In this document: piece after piece, positions 1 through 8,251 of the stretch | Layout: the number at the start of each line of letters is the position of its first letter | Numbering within the stretch: the stretch's first letter is position 1 | Assembly: GCF_008973825.1 (NCBI RefSeq) | Contig: NZ_WCHR01000043.1 | Location: forward strand, 1-51,858 | Length of the DNA: 51,858 nt | Source: Gemmobacter serpentinus | Lineage (GTDB): Bacteria > Pseudomonadota > Alphaproteobacteria > Rhodobacterales > Rhodobacteraceae | Reading direction: 5' to 3' | The notes under the pieces: generated by a model | Database searches by the model: none | What the model saw: the letters and a program-made list of their open reading frames with translations, nothing else | Told to the model about the DNA's origin: nothing | Position numbers and translations under genes: made by a program

Positions 1-198
1 TGAAACGCGCCCCTCGCAGCCTTCAACACCATGTTTTATATAGGAAATATAATGGTCAGGACAGCGAAATCAGCGCCTTACTTGGGAAATGTGGGTCTAT
101 GTGCGATTTCAATAGCGTGAACGCAAACTTGCGGGTGAAATGCCGCGTTTTTGCGTGATCGGCAGGCCGGGATCGTGCTGGGCAACCGAAGGCGGTGG
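1..198. other. gene-free stretch downstream of cobF
   Basis: No convincing coding frame is present. The first 110 bases are A+T-richer than the rest of the window, including a short TATA-rich palindrome near 35-52. Around 122-155 a nested inverted repeat (CGCAAA with TTTGCG outside, GCGG with CCGC inside) could form a weak terminator for the minus-strand cob transcript that ends at cobF. No clear U-tract is seen, so this is tentative. Confidence 0.4.
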
Positions 199-963
199 TC
201 AGTTGCGCCGCATCAGGTAGATATCCATGATCCAGCCATGGCTTTGGCGCAGGCTTGCACGGGTCGCCAGGATGCGCGGTGCGACCTCGGCCAGCGGGCC
301 CGCAATCAGGCATTGCTGGGCCATGCCGACATAGGCACCCCACCAGATATCGATCCCCGCGGGGGGCAGCGCGGTGAAAGCGCCACCCGCATCCAGCATG
401 ACAACCACAGTCCCTGCGCCGTCAGGCCAACCCGCGTCGCGCAAGCGCCGCCCGGTGGTGATGGTGACTGGCGCGCCAAGGTCATTGATCGGGATCGCAT
501 GTGCCGCACAAAGCGCCTGAATGGCGGTGATGCCGGGCAGAACCTTCAGATCCAGCGGCAAATCGCGGCCCACGCGCGCGGCAATCCGCAGCGTGCTGTC
601 ATAAAGCGACGGGTCGCCCCAGACCAGCAGCGCCACACGCGGGCCGCCCCCCGCCGCCAGATGGGCACGGATGCGGGCCTGCCAGACCTCGGCAATCGCG
701 TCATGCCACGCGTCCACCCCGCCCAGATAATCCGGGCGGGCACCATCGCGGCGGGGCAAATCGAACTCCTCGATCCGTGTGGAGGGGGTCTGGATGCAGG
801 ACGCGCAGATTTCACGCCGCAGGCCCGCCAGATCGGCCTTGTCCTCGCCTTTCAGCGGGATCAGCACCAGATCGGCGGCGTTTATTGCCGCGCGCGCCTC
901 AAGCGTGACATGGCCGGGATTGCCGGTGCCGATGCCGATCAGGAAAAGCTGGATCATCGTCAT
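199..963 (-). CDS. cobF: Precorrin-6A synthase (deacetylating)
   Basis: S-adenosylmethionine (SAM)-dependent C1-methyltransferase of the aerobic cobalamin pathway. It converts precorrin-5 to precorrin-6A with loss of the extruded acetyl as acetate, in the cytoplasm. The protein has 254 residues, as expected for CobF. Near the N-terminus it carries the tetrapyrrole-methylase glycine loop GIGTGNPGHVT and further on GDPSLYDS. The frame is open further upstream, but the ATG at 961-963 (or the one two codons later) fits because cobA stops only 4 nt before it, matching the tight packing of the run. It is the last gene of the minus-strand cob series, after cobA. The presence of CobF marks the oxygen-dependent pathway rather than the anaerobic cbi route. 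Confidence 0.93.
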   Translation of the reverse strand: MTMIQLFLIGIGTGNPGHVTLEARAAINAADLVLIPLKGEDKADLAGLRREICASCIQTPSTRIEEFDLPRRDGARPDYLGGVDAWHDAIAEVWQARIRAHLAAGGGPRVALLVWGDPSLYDSTLRIAARVGRDLPLDLKVLPGITAIQALCAAHAIPINDLGAPVTITTGRRLRDAGWPDGAGTVVVMLDAGGAFTALPPAGIDIWWGAYVGMAQQCLIAGPLAEVAPRILATRASLRQSHGWIMDIYLMRRN

Positions 964-967
964 GCGC

Positions 968-1714
968 CTAATCTTCCGCCGCAAGCGGGCCATAAAGGAT
1001 CAGGGCGGGCAGATCGCCCGCGCGTCTTTCTGTGCTGTCGCCCAGTTGTGCAGCAATGCTGGCGGCAAGCCCCGCAATCGTGCTGCGTTCCAGCCTCTGG
1101 CCGGGATGGCCCACGCCTTCGGCCAGCAGCGCCGGGGTGTCGGGCGAAAGCCCTTGCCCGATCAGGGCTGTGGCAAGATGCGGAAAGCTGCGCCGCCCCA
1201 TATGCACCACGGTTGTCGCATCCGGGTCTGCCAGGGCGGGCCAGTTCAGGCCTTCGGGTAAGCCGCCGGTCAGATCGGCTCCGGTCACGAACTGTACCCG
1301 TCGCGCGATCACCCGCCGGGTCAGCGGGATGCCTGCCGCCGCCGCCGCCGCGCAGGCAGAGGGCACGCCCGGCACGATCTCATGCGCGATGCCAGCGGCG
1401 CGCAGGGCGGTGATCTCCTCCTCCAGCCGTCCGAAAATCCCGCTATCGCCGGATTTGAGCCGCACCACCCTTTGGCCGATCCGGGCGTGATCGATCATCA
1501 ACCGCCCGAGATGGTCTTGCAGCGGCTGCGCCTTGCCCGCGCGCTTGCCCACCGCGATCAGATCGGCACCGGGGCGGGCATGGTTCAGGATCGGGCCCGC
1601 CGCCAGATCGTCAAACAGCACGACATCGGCGCGCGACAGCCGGTCAACGGCCTTCAGCGTCAGCAATTCCGGGTCGCCCGGCCCGGCAGAGACGAAAGAG
1701 ACAAAGCCGGTCAT
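968..1714 (-). CDS. cobA: Uroporphyrinogen-III C-methyltransferase
   Basis: This enzyme commits uroporphyrinogen III to corrinoid synthesis by transferring two methyl groups from SAM (C2 and C7) to give precorrin-2. The 248-residue protein is a single-domain CobA with no siroheme dehydrogenase/ferrochelatase part, so it is not a CysG fusion. The SAM loop SAGPGDPELLTLKAV opens the protein, and the conserved RLKSGDSGIFGR segment and the VPGVPSA segment follow. The start overlaps the cobB stop by 4 nt (ATGA), which implies translational coupling. cobF follows 4 nt after its stop. Members of this family are often inhibited by substrate and product, but nothing in this sequence tests that. Confidence 0.95.
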   Translation of the reverse strand: MTGFVSFVSAGPGDPELLTLKAVDRLSRADVVLFDDLAAGPILNHARPGADLIAVGKRAGKAQPLQDHLGRLMIDHARIGQRVVRLKSGDSGIFGRLEEEITALRAAGIAHEIVPGVPSACAAAAAAGIPLTRRVIARRVQFVTGADLTGGLPEGLNWPALADPDATTVVHMGRRSFPHLATALIGQGLSPDTPALLAEGVGHPGQRLERSTIAGLAASIAAQLGDSTERRAGDLPALILYGPLAAED

Positions 1715-3069
1715 GCGCGGGTCCCCTTACCGCTTTGCGGGGCGATCAGGTGAAAGAACGTGCCGCTGACCATGCCACCCTCTTGCATGTGACGCAGCGA
1801 CCCGGTTTCCGGCACTGCTGCGCCGGTCGCGTCCTGCACCTCGGCCAAGGGCGCATCGGGTTGGGCGGTGATGGTGGCATAGTGAAACTCATGCCCGCGC
1901 AGGCGCGTGGCCCCGGAAAAGGCCTTGATCTGCTGATGCGGGCGGGCAAGGCGGTAGCCCAGATGCATCCGCCGTTTGGCAAAGCTGGTTTCCAGCCCCA
2001 ACAGCCCCGCCATCGGCCAACGCGTCCCTTCGGCATCGGTCAGCCCCGCGCCAAGCGCCATATAGCCCCCGCATTCGCCATGCACGGGACGGGTGCGTGC
2101 GAAAGATTGCAACCCATTGCGAAAACTCTCGCAACCCGACAGGCGCGGGGCGTGCAGTTCAGGATAGCCGCCGGGCAGCCAGACCAGATCGGCGCTTGGG
2201 TCCGGGGCCTGATCGGCGAGCGGCGAGAAAGGCAGGATCGTCGCGCCACCCGCGCGCCAGTCGGCAATAAGATGCGGATAGATGAAGGAAAATGCCGCAT
2301 CCTGCGCCAACGCGATCCGAGCCGCCGGCGGCTGCAGCGGCGCATTTGGTGCGTGGGGCGCGCTGCTGCTATCGCCAAGCGCACGGATCGCCGCCAGATC
2401 ACAGTGATCGGCAATGAAGCGGCCCAAACCGGATAGCAGCGCCTCCAATTCTGGCGTCTCGGTCGCTTGCACCAGGCCCAGATGTCGCTCTGGCAGGCTC
2501 AGATCGGTGCGGCGCGGCAGGGCACCCAGCACCGGCAGACCGGCGGCATCCAATCCTGCGCGCGCCAAGGCCTCATGCCGGGGCGAGGCCACGCGGTTCA
2601 GGATCACGCCCGCGATCCGGGTATCCTCGCGGAATCGCGCAAGGCCAAGCGCCAAGGCCCCCGCCGTCTGCGCCTGACCGGAAATGTCCAAGACCGCCAG
2701 CACAGGCCAGCCCGCGGCGGCGGCAATATCGGCGGATGCCCCGCTGCCGCTTTCGCCCGGCTGCGCCACGCCATCGAACAGGCCCATGGAGCCTTCGGCC
2801 AATACCAGATCCGCCCCGGCCGCGACCGAACGCAGCCGCGCGATATGGCCCGGTGTCATGGCCCAGCTGTCAAGGTTCAGCGATTGCCGCCTTGATGCCG
2901 CGGCATGGAAGGCGGGGTCGATGTAATCCGGCCCGCTTTTGAACGGCTGCACCCGCAACCCTGCCGCGCGGAATGCAGCCAGCAGGCCCAGCATCACCGT
3001 GGTCTTGCCGCTGCTCGATGCAGGGGCGGCGATCATAAGGCCCGGCGGCATCAGTTTGGGTGCCATCAT
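1711..3069 (-). CDS. cobB: Cobyrinate a,c-diamide synthase
   Basis: Glutamine- and ATP-dependent amidation of the a and c acetamide side chains; in the aerobic pathway the substrate is hydrogenobyrinate. The 452-residue protein has the usual two parts. The N-terminal dethiobiotin-synthetase-like ATPase has its P-loop at ASSSGKTTV in the first 25 residues. The C-terminal class I glutamine amidotransferase has its nucleophilic cysteine in [10 protein letters not shown]. Two tandem ATGs (3067-3069 and 3064-3066) could both serve as start; the outer one overlaps the cobM stop. It lies between cobM and cobA with 4-nt overlaps on both sides. The length is normal and no key residue is missing. Confidence 0.95.
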   Translation of the reverse strand: MMAPKLMPPGLMIAAPASSSGKTTVMLGLLAAFRAAGLRVQPFKSGPDYIDPAFHAAASRRQSLNLDSWAMTPGHIARLRSVAAGADLVLAEGSMGLFDGVAQPGESGSGASADIAAAAGWPVLAVLDISGQAQTAGALALGLARFREDTRIAGVILNRVASPRHEALARAGLDAAGLPVLGALPRRTDLSLPERHLGLVQATETPELEALLSGLGRFIADHCDLAAIRALGDSSSAPHAPNAPLQPPAARIALAQDAAFSFIYPHLIADWRAGGATILPFSPLADQAPDPSADLVWLPGGYPELHAPRLSGCESFRNGLQSFARTRPVHGECGGYMALGAGLTDAEGTRWPMAGLLGLETSFAKRRMHLGYRLARPHQQIKAFSGATRLRGHEFHYATITAQPDAPLAEVQDATGAAVPETGSLRHMQEGGMVSGTFFHLIAPQSGKGTRA

Positions 3070-3845
3070 GCGCTTTCCGGGAAACGGGGCGCGCTGCCCA
3101 CCGGGCGGAAACGGCGGTCATAATCGCCCGCGTATAGGCGGCTTTCGTCGAAATCATTTGCCCCCAGCGTCCGGCCCACCAGGATCAGCGCGGTGCGCCC
3201 GCCCTCGCCAAGCGCGGGATCCAGCGTGCCAAGCGTCGCCATCTCGATCCGTTCATCCGGCCAGCTGGCGCGGAACACCACCGCCACCGGGCAATCGGCA
3301 CCGTAATGCGGCAAAAGCCGCGCCTGCACCTCGGCCAGCACATGCACCGATAGGTGAATGGCGAGCGTCGCGCCGGTGCGGGCAAAGTTCTCAAGCGTCT
3401 CGCCCTCGGGCATCGCCGAGGCGCGGCCGCCAAGCCGGGTCAGCACCACCGATTGCGCAAGGCCCGGCAAGGTCAACTCTGCCCCAAGGGTCGCGGCGGC
3501 GGCGGCAAACGAAGGCACGCCGGGCGTCACCTGACAGGGAATGTTCAGCGCGCGCAACCGGCGCAGCTGTTCGCCCATGGCCGACCAGACCGACAGATCG
3601 CCGGAATGCAGCCGTGCCACATCCTGACCCGCCGCATGGGCATCGACGATCTCGGCCACGATCTCGTCAAGGCTGAGCGATGCGGTGTTCACGATCCTCG
3701 CGCCGGGCGGGCAATGGGCCAGCAGTGCCTCTGGCACAAGGCTGCCCGCGTAAAGGCAGACCGGGCAGGCGGCGATCAGGTCACGCCCGCGCAGCGTGAT
3801 CAGATCGGCCGCGCCGGGGCCCGCCCCGATGAAATGAACAGTCAT
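3066..3845 (-). CDS. cobM: Precorrin-4 C11-methyltransferase
   Basis: Methylates C11 of precorrin-4 to give precorrin-5, using SAM. The protein has 259 residues, which is typical. It begins [20 protein letters not shown], the SAM-binding loop of tetrapyrrole methylases. It continues with the [14 protein letters not shown] and [13 protein letters not shown] segments characteristic of the CobM/CbiF group. The start codon overlaps the cobE stop by 4 nt and its stop overlaps the cobB start, so expression is probably coupled. It acts immediately before CobF, which is encoded three genes further on. Confidence 0.95.
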   Translation of the reverse strand: MTVHFIGAGPGAADLITLRGRDLIAACPVCLYAGSLVPEALLAHCPPGARIVNTASLSLDEIVAEIVDAHAAGQDVARLHSGDLSVWSAMGEQLRRLRALNIPCQVTPGVPSFAAAAATLGAELTLPGLAQSVVLTRLGGRASAMPEGETLENFARTGATLAIHLSVHVLAEVQARLLPHYGADCPVAVVFRASWPDERIEMATLGTLDPALGEGGRTALILVGRTLGANDFDESRLYAGDYDRRFRPVGSAPRFPESA

Positions 3846-4216
3846 GAGGGCATTCCTTGGATGTCAGGGTCGGTGTCGGAAATTGCGATGGTCGCCATGC
3901 CATCGGCAGCGATGAGGCGGGGCAGGATCAGGCGCTGGCCCACGGCAAGGGCTGCGGCCTCGGCCACCGATCCGGTGCCATGGCGCGCCAGAATGCGCGG
4001 TGATTGGGTCGGGGTGGCGATGCCCGCGACGGCGACCAGATGCAGCGGCAGCTTGCGGCGAGCGGCAAGGGCCAGCAGCGCCGGGTGATCCGCCCGCCAA
4101 TCGGGGGCAGCAAGGGCCGCGACCGCAGAACCGCTTTGGGCCTCGGCATCCGACAGCAGGTCTTGCAACATCTCCAATGTGGCGGCCCTGCGCAGGCCGA
4201 TGCCCGCAACCCTCAT
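3842..4216 (-). CDS. cobE: CobE / CbiG C-terminal-domain protein
   Basis: Small 124-residue protein matching the CobE family, which equals the C-terminal domain of CbiG. It begins [17 protein letters not shown] and contains a glycine/alanine-rich [12 protein letters not shown] stretch that is conserved in the family. The exact reaction of CobE is not settled; in this family a role in the ring-contraction or late methylation part of the pathway is usually proposed. The frame is open 64 codons further upstream, but the ATG at 4214-4216 overlaps the cobL stop (ATGA), and the upstream stretch looks like a shadow of cobL. The position between cobL and cobM supports the call. Confidence 0.85.
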   Translation of the reverse strand: MRVAGIGLRRAATLEMLQDLLSDAEAQSGSAVAALAAPDWRADHPALLALAARRKLPLHLVAVAGIATPTQSPRILARHGTGSVAEAAALAVGQRLILPRLIAADGMATIAISDTDPDIQGMPS

Positions 4217-5391
4217 TTTGTGACCGCCCATTGCACGACAGGCCGCGCGGGTTGCCAGCCGCGCATCCGGCCCAAGGGCGCGGCCTCGGCCAGCTCGATC
4301 CGCAGCAGGCTGCCGCCATGGCGGGCATGGCATTCGGACAGGGTTGCCTCGGTTTCCAGCGTGACCGCATTGGCAACAAGACGGGTGCCAGGGCCGAGCC
4401 TTGGCCAAAGGTCCGCAATCAGCGCGGCGGATCCGCCGCCACCGATGAAAACCGCATCGGGGCTGGCCAAATCACTCAGCGCCTCGGGGGCGCGGCCTTC
4501 CACGATGCGGATCAAATGCGACAGGCCAAACCCTTCCGCATTGGCGCGGATATTCGTGCAGCGATCTGCACGCGGCTCGATACAGGTCGCGCGACCGCCT
4601 TTCAGCGCCCATTCCACAGAGATCGAGCCTGACCCGCCGCCGATATCCCACAGCAATTGGCCGGGCCGGGGGGCGAGGGCTGCAAGGCTCAGCGCCCGCA
4701 CCGGCGCGCGGGTGATCTGGCCGTCGCTTGCGAAAAGCGCATCCGGCAGGCCGGGACTTTGCGGCAGCCCGGCATCGCGTGGCAGATCGGTGCCGTCAAG
4801 GGCCACCGCAACCGGGGCCAGAATATCAGGCCAGTCGCAGCCCTGACGGATGCGTTCGCGCGCCCCGCCAAGCGCCTCGCAGACCGTGACGCGGGTGGCG
4901 GCAAGTCCCTGTTCCTGCAGCCACACCCCCAGTTCCGCCACCGCAGCCGCATCGCGCAGGGTGCAGATCGCGCGCGCCCCGCGTGTCAGCACCGGGCGCA
5001 GGCGGGCGAGGGGGGCGGCGTGCAGGCCAAGACAGCGCACCTCCTCCAGCCGCCATCCCATGCGGGCGGCAACCAGCGAGAAACACCCGGCCTGGGGAAA
5101 GGCGCGCCATTCCTGGGGCGACAGATGCGCGGCAACGCTGCCGCCCGCGCCGAACCAGAACGGATCGCCCGAAACCAGCATCGCGACCGCTTGCCCGCGC
5201 AGCGCCAGCAAGGGTGCCAGATCGAAGGGCACCGGCCAGGCTTGGCCACGCCTGTCCACGCCGGCCAAGGCCAGATGCCGCGGTGCCCCGAAGACCACGC
5301 GTGCCGCGGCCAAAGCGGCACGGCTTGCATCCGGCAGCCCCGCCAGTCCATCTTCGCCCAGACCGATGATTGACAGCCAGGGCTCAGACAT
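4213..5391 (-). CDS. cobL: Precorrin-6Y C5,15-methyltransferase (decarboxylating)
   Basis: Bifunctional enzyme that methylates C5 and C15 of precorrin-6B and decarboxylates the C12 acetate, giving precorrin-8X. The 392 residues divide into an N-terminal CbiE-type tetrapyrrole methylase (SIIGLGEDG loop, residues about 1-200) and a C-terminal CbiT-type Rossmann methylase (LLWDIGGGSGSISVEW, about 215-392). The start chosen is MSEPWLS, with GAGG 9 nt upstream. Its start codon (5389-5391) is interlocked with the cobK ATG on the other strand, the two sharing CATG. The frame extends 9 codons further upstream without a better ribosome site. It is the first gene of the second block of the minus-strand run and would be reached by transcription passing antisense through cobK. 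Confidence 0.94.
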   Translation of the reverse strand: MSEPWLSIIGLGEDGLAGLPDASRAALAAARVVFGAPRHLALAGVDRRGQAWPVPFDLAPLLALRGQAVAMLVSGDPFWFGAGGSVAAHLSPQEWRAFPQAGCFSLVAARMGWRLEEVRCLGLHAAPLARLRPVLTRGARAICTLRDAAAVAELGVWLQEQGLAATRVTVCEALGGARERIRQGCDWPDILAPVAVALDGTDLPRDAGLPQSPGLPDALFASDGQITRAPVRALSLAALAPRPGQLLWDIGGGSGSISVEWALKGGRATCIEPRADRCTNIRANAEGFGLSHLIRIVEGRAPEALSDLASPDAVFIGGGGSAALIADLWPRLGPGTRLVANAVTLETEATLSECHARHGGSLLRIELAEAAPLGRMRGWQPARPVVQWAVTK

Positions 5392-6148
5392 GACGCGCAT
5401 CCTCGTTCTTGGTGGCACGACCGAGGCCAGCCGTCTGGCGCAGGCGCTTGCCGCGCGCGGGCTTGATGCGGTCTTTTCCTATGCCGGGCGAACGGCTGCG
5501 CCCGTCGCGCAGCCCTTGCCCACGCGGATCGGCGGCTTTGGCGGCGTGGCCGGACTGGTGGACTATCTGCGGGTTCATGCCATCGGATGCGTGGTGGATG
5601 CGACCCACCCTTTCGCCGCCGGGATGAGCTGGAACGCCGTTGCGGCCTGCGCCGAAGCCCGCGTGCCTCTGCTGGCCTACGAACGCGCGCCTTGGCAGGC
5701 CGGGCCACAGGATCGCTGGACCCATGTCGCGGATCTGGCGCAGGCGGTCAACGCGCTGCCCGAGGCCCCCGCGCGGGTGTTTCTGGCGATTGGTCGCCAG
5801 CATATCGCGGCTTTCGCCGCGCGCCCGCAGCACCATTACCTGCTGCGACTGGTCGATCCGCCCGAGGGCACGCTGCCCTTGCCGGATACCAGTCTGGTGA
5901 TCGCGCGTGGCCCCTTTGATGTCGCGGGCGATACCGCGCTGCTGCGCGATCACAGGATCACCCATGTCATCGCCAAGAACGCGGGCGGCGCGGGGGCCGA
6001 GGCCAAGCTGCTGGCCGCGCGGGCACTGGGCCTGCCGGTGATCCTGATCGACAGGCCCGCGATCCCCGCGCGTCCCGTCGCCCGCGATCTGGATCAGGTG
6101 CTGGACTGGATCGAAGGTCATTCCGCACCCGCCTTGCGCGGCGTGTAA
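5390..6148 (+). CDS. cobK: Precorrin-6A reductase
   Basis: NADPH-dependent reduction of precorrin-6A to precorrin-6B (dihydro-precorrin-6). The 252-residue protein starts MTRILVLGGTTEASRLA, the nucleotide-binding fold of CobK/CbiJ, and carries DATHPFAAGMSWNA and THVIAKNAGGAGAEAKL, typical of the family. It is the only cob gene here that faces the other way inside the minus-strand run. Its start codon overlaps that of cobL and its 3' end overlaps the cobJ 3' end by 31 nt. A modest AGGG lies 7 nt before the ATG. Its promoter must lie inside cobL, and any full-length cobJ-to-cobL transcript is perfectly antisense to it. Confidence 0.94.
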   Translation: MTRILVLGGTTEASRLAQALAARGLDAVFSYAGRTAAPVAQPLPTRIGGFGGVAGLVDYLRVHAIGCVVDATHPFAAGMSWNAVAACAEARVPLLAYERAPWQAGPQDRWTHVADLAQAVNALPEAPARVFLAIGRQHIAAFAARPQHHYLLRLVDPPEGTLPLPDTSLVIARGPFDVAGDTALLRDHRITHVIAKNAGGAGAEAKLLAARALGLPVILIDRPAIPARPVARDLDQVLDWIEGHSAPALRGV

Positions 6149-6861
6149 AGCCAGCGCCCGACGCGGCGGGTGGCGGCGTTGCCGACAATGACGACCGTGC
6201 GCATATCGGCCATTTCATCGTGCGCTTCGGCAAGCGTGGTGAGGGTCAGCCGTTCCTCGGGCGTGCTGACCGCGCGGGCAAAGACCATTTCGCGGCTTGG
6301 CTCGCATTCCTCGCGCAAGATCTCCAGCACGCGGGCAAATTGATGCGGGCGGCTGGCAGAGCGGGGGTTGTAGAAGGCCATGGCGAAATCGCCGCGCGCG
6401 GCATGGCGCAGGCGCTGTTCGACAAGCGTGAAGGGCTTGAGGTTGTCGCTCAGGTTGATGGCGCAGAAATCATGCCCCAAAGGCGCGCCTGCCCGGGCGG
6501 CGGCGGCCAGCATCGCGGTGATGCCGGGCAGGATGCGGATATCAAGCGCGAGGAAACGCGGATGCGCCTCGATCACCTCGAACAGCGCCGCGGCCATGGC
6601 GAAGACGCCGGGATCGCCAGACGAGACGATGACGACCCGCCCGCCGCCTGCGGCGATCTCCAGCGCGGCCAAGGCGCGTTCCGGCTCTACCCGGTTGCCA
6701 GAGGGGTGCAGCGTCAGGCCGGGGCGCGCGGGCACCCGTTCGACATAGGGCGTGTAGCCCACGATATCGGTGGCTTGCGCCAGGGTTTGCGTCACCTCCG
6801 GGGTAACAAGCCCTGCATCGCCCGGGCCAAGGCCCGCTACGGTAATCCAGCCTGCGCTCAT
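6118..6861 (-). CDS. cobJ: Precorrin-3B C17-methyltransferase
   Basis: Ring-contracting enzyme that methylates C17 of precorrin-3B with SAM and contracts the macrocycle to precorrin-4. The 247-residue protein has the loop VAGLGPGDAGLVTPEV at the start, then VSSGDPGVFAMA and LPGITAMLAAAA, as in CobJ/CbiH. The ATG at 6859-6861 overlaps the cobI stop (ATGA). The frame is open further upstream, but those residues are a proline/tryptophan-rich shadow. Its 3' end overlaps the convergent cobK 3' end by 31 nt, so there is no room for an independent terminator between them. Confidence 0.94.
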   Translation of the reverse strand: MSAGWITVAGLGPGDAGLVTPEVTQTLAQATDIVGYTPYVERVPARPGLTLHPSGNRVEPERALAALEIAAGGGRVVIVSSGDPGVFAMAAALFEVIEAHPRFLALDIRILPGITAMLAAAARAGAPLGHDFCAINLSDNLKPFTLVEQRLRHAARGDFAMAFYNPRSASRPHQFARVLEILREECEPSREMVFARAVSTPEERLTLTTLAEAHDEMADMRTVVIVGNAATRRVGRWLYTPRKAGAE

Positions 6862-7625
6862 CCCAGATCCTCTTCGGCCATGGGGCGGCGGCCATGGCCA
6901 TGCACCAGCACGATTGCGAAATAGGGGCAATCGGCGTGATCGGTCTCGGCCAGCCGCAGGATGCGCTGTCCGGGCATGGTGCCACGCTCCACCAGCCAGG
7001 CGTCCTGCAACCGCCCGGTTTCTGTCAGGGCCCGCCGGATGCGCGGCAGGTTGCGCCCGGTCTTCATGATCGCTAAGGCCTCGGCCCCCGCCATATGGCG
7101 GCGCAGATCGGCATCGGGCAGGGTGCCGGGCAGCACGGTCAGCACGTCATCGCCCCATGTCATCGGTGTGCCGGTCACGTTCCAGCAGCCGACAATGCCG
7201 GGAAGGCCGGGGATCACCTCGACCGTCAGTTGGTCCTTCAGCCGCACATAGAGATGCATGAAGGAGCCATAGAAGAAGGGATCGCCCTCGCAGAGCACCA
7301 CCACATCCTCGCCCGTGCGCGCGAGTGCCGTGAGCCGCGCCGCCCATTCGTCATAAAAGCCGGAAAGGCTTCGGATATAATCCGGGCTGTCGAAGGGCAG
7401 CTCGGTCGTGACCGGGTATTCCATCGCATGTTCGGTGCAACCTTCGGGCAGCAGATCCTCGGCGATGCGCCGCGCCTGACCCTGCCGCCCGGCCTTGCGG
7501 AAATAGGCGATATGGCGGGCGCTTCGGATCGCGCGTTCGGCCTTGCGGGTGATCAGGTCGGGATCGCCCGGCCCAAGCCCCGCGCAGATGATACGGCCCA
7601 AAGGGGGATGCACGGTCATGGTCAT
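6858..7625 (-). CDS. cobI: Precorrin-2 C20-methyltransferase
   Basis: Adds the third methyl group, at C20, converting precorrin-2 to precorrin-3A with SAM. The 255-residue protein carries GLGPGDPDLITRKAERAI near the start, then VLCEGDPFFYGSFMHL and IPGLPGIVGCWN, matching the CobI/CbiL group. The start at 7625 overlaps the cobH stop by 4 nt; a second ATG two codons later is also possible. It is encoded just ahead of cobJ, although the CobG step lies between them in the pathway. Confidence 0.94.
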   Translation of the reverse strand: MTMTVHPPLGRIICAGLGPGDPDLITRKAERAIRSARHIAYFRKAGRQGQARRIAEDLLPEGCTEHAMEYPVTTELPFDSPDYIRSLSGFYDEWAARLTALARTGEDVVVLCEGDPFFYGSFMHLYVRLKDQLTVEVIPGLPGIVGCWNVTGTPMTWGDDVLTVLPGTLPDADLRRHMAGAEALAIMKTGRNLPRIRRALTETGRLQDAWLVERGTMPGQRILRLAETDHADCPYFAIVLVHGHGRRPMAEEDLG

Positions 7626-8251
7626 TCCTTGCGCGAGGCCAATGCGTTGATCGCGGCCACAGTGATTGCCGACCCGCCCAAGCGCCCTTCAATGATGAGC
7701 GCAGGCACCGGGGGGGCGGCCATCAACGCAGCCTTCGATTCCGCTGCCCCGATGAAGCCCACCGGGCAGCCGATGATCGCGGCGGGGCGCGGGAAATCGG
7801 GATCTTCCAACAGGTTCAGCAGATGGAACAGCGCGGTCGGCGCATTGCCGATGGCGACGATTGCGCCTGCCAGATGCGGGTGCCACAGCTCTATCGCCGC
7901 AGCACTCCGGGTATTGCCGATGCGGGCGGCAAGTTCGGGCACCGCGGGGTCATGCAGGGTGCAGATCACGGCATTGTCCGCAGGCAGGCGCGCGCGGGTG
8001 ATGCCTTCGCTGACCATGCGGGCATCGCACAGGATCGGCGCGCCGTCTTCAAGGGCTGCGCGGGCGGCCACCGCCATGCCGGGGCTGAAACGGATATGCG
8101 GGGCCAGATCTACCATGCCCGCCGCATGGATCATCCGCACCGCCACGATTTCTTCCTCTGGGGAAAAACGTGCCAGATCGGCCTCTGCCCGGATGGTGGC
8201 GAAAGAGTTGCGATAGATCTCCGCACCGTCAGTTTCATAGAGATGCGGCAT
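7622..8251 (-). CDS. cobH: Precorrin-8X methylmutase
   Basis: Catalyses the 1,5-sigmatropic shift of the C11 methyl to C12, turning precorrin-8X into hydrogenobyrinate. The 209-residue length is typical. The catalytic histidine is visible as His42 in VRMIHAAGMVD, and the C-terminal half has PTALFHLLNLLED and GCPVGFIGAAESK, which are strongly conserved in CobH/CbiC. The start overlaps the cobG stop by 1 nt (TGATG). Confidence 0.95.
   Translation of the reverse strand: MPHLYETDGAEIYRNSFATIRAEADLARFSPEEEIVAVRMIHAAGMVDLAPHIRFSPGMAVAARAALEDGAPILCDARMVSEGITRARLPADNAVICTLHDPAVPELAARIGNTRSAAAIELWHPHLAGAIVAIGNAPTALFHLLNLLEDPDFPRPAAIIGCPVGFIGAAESKAALMAAPPVPALIIEGRLGGSAITVAAINALASRKE

Noticed and set aside
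151-1413. 420-codon plus-strand frame opposite cobF and cobA
   Set aside because: Antisense shadow of two recognised methyltransferases; arginine- and proline-rich without motif.
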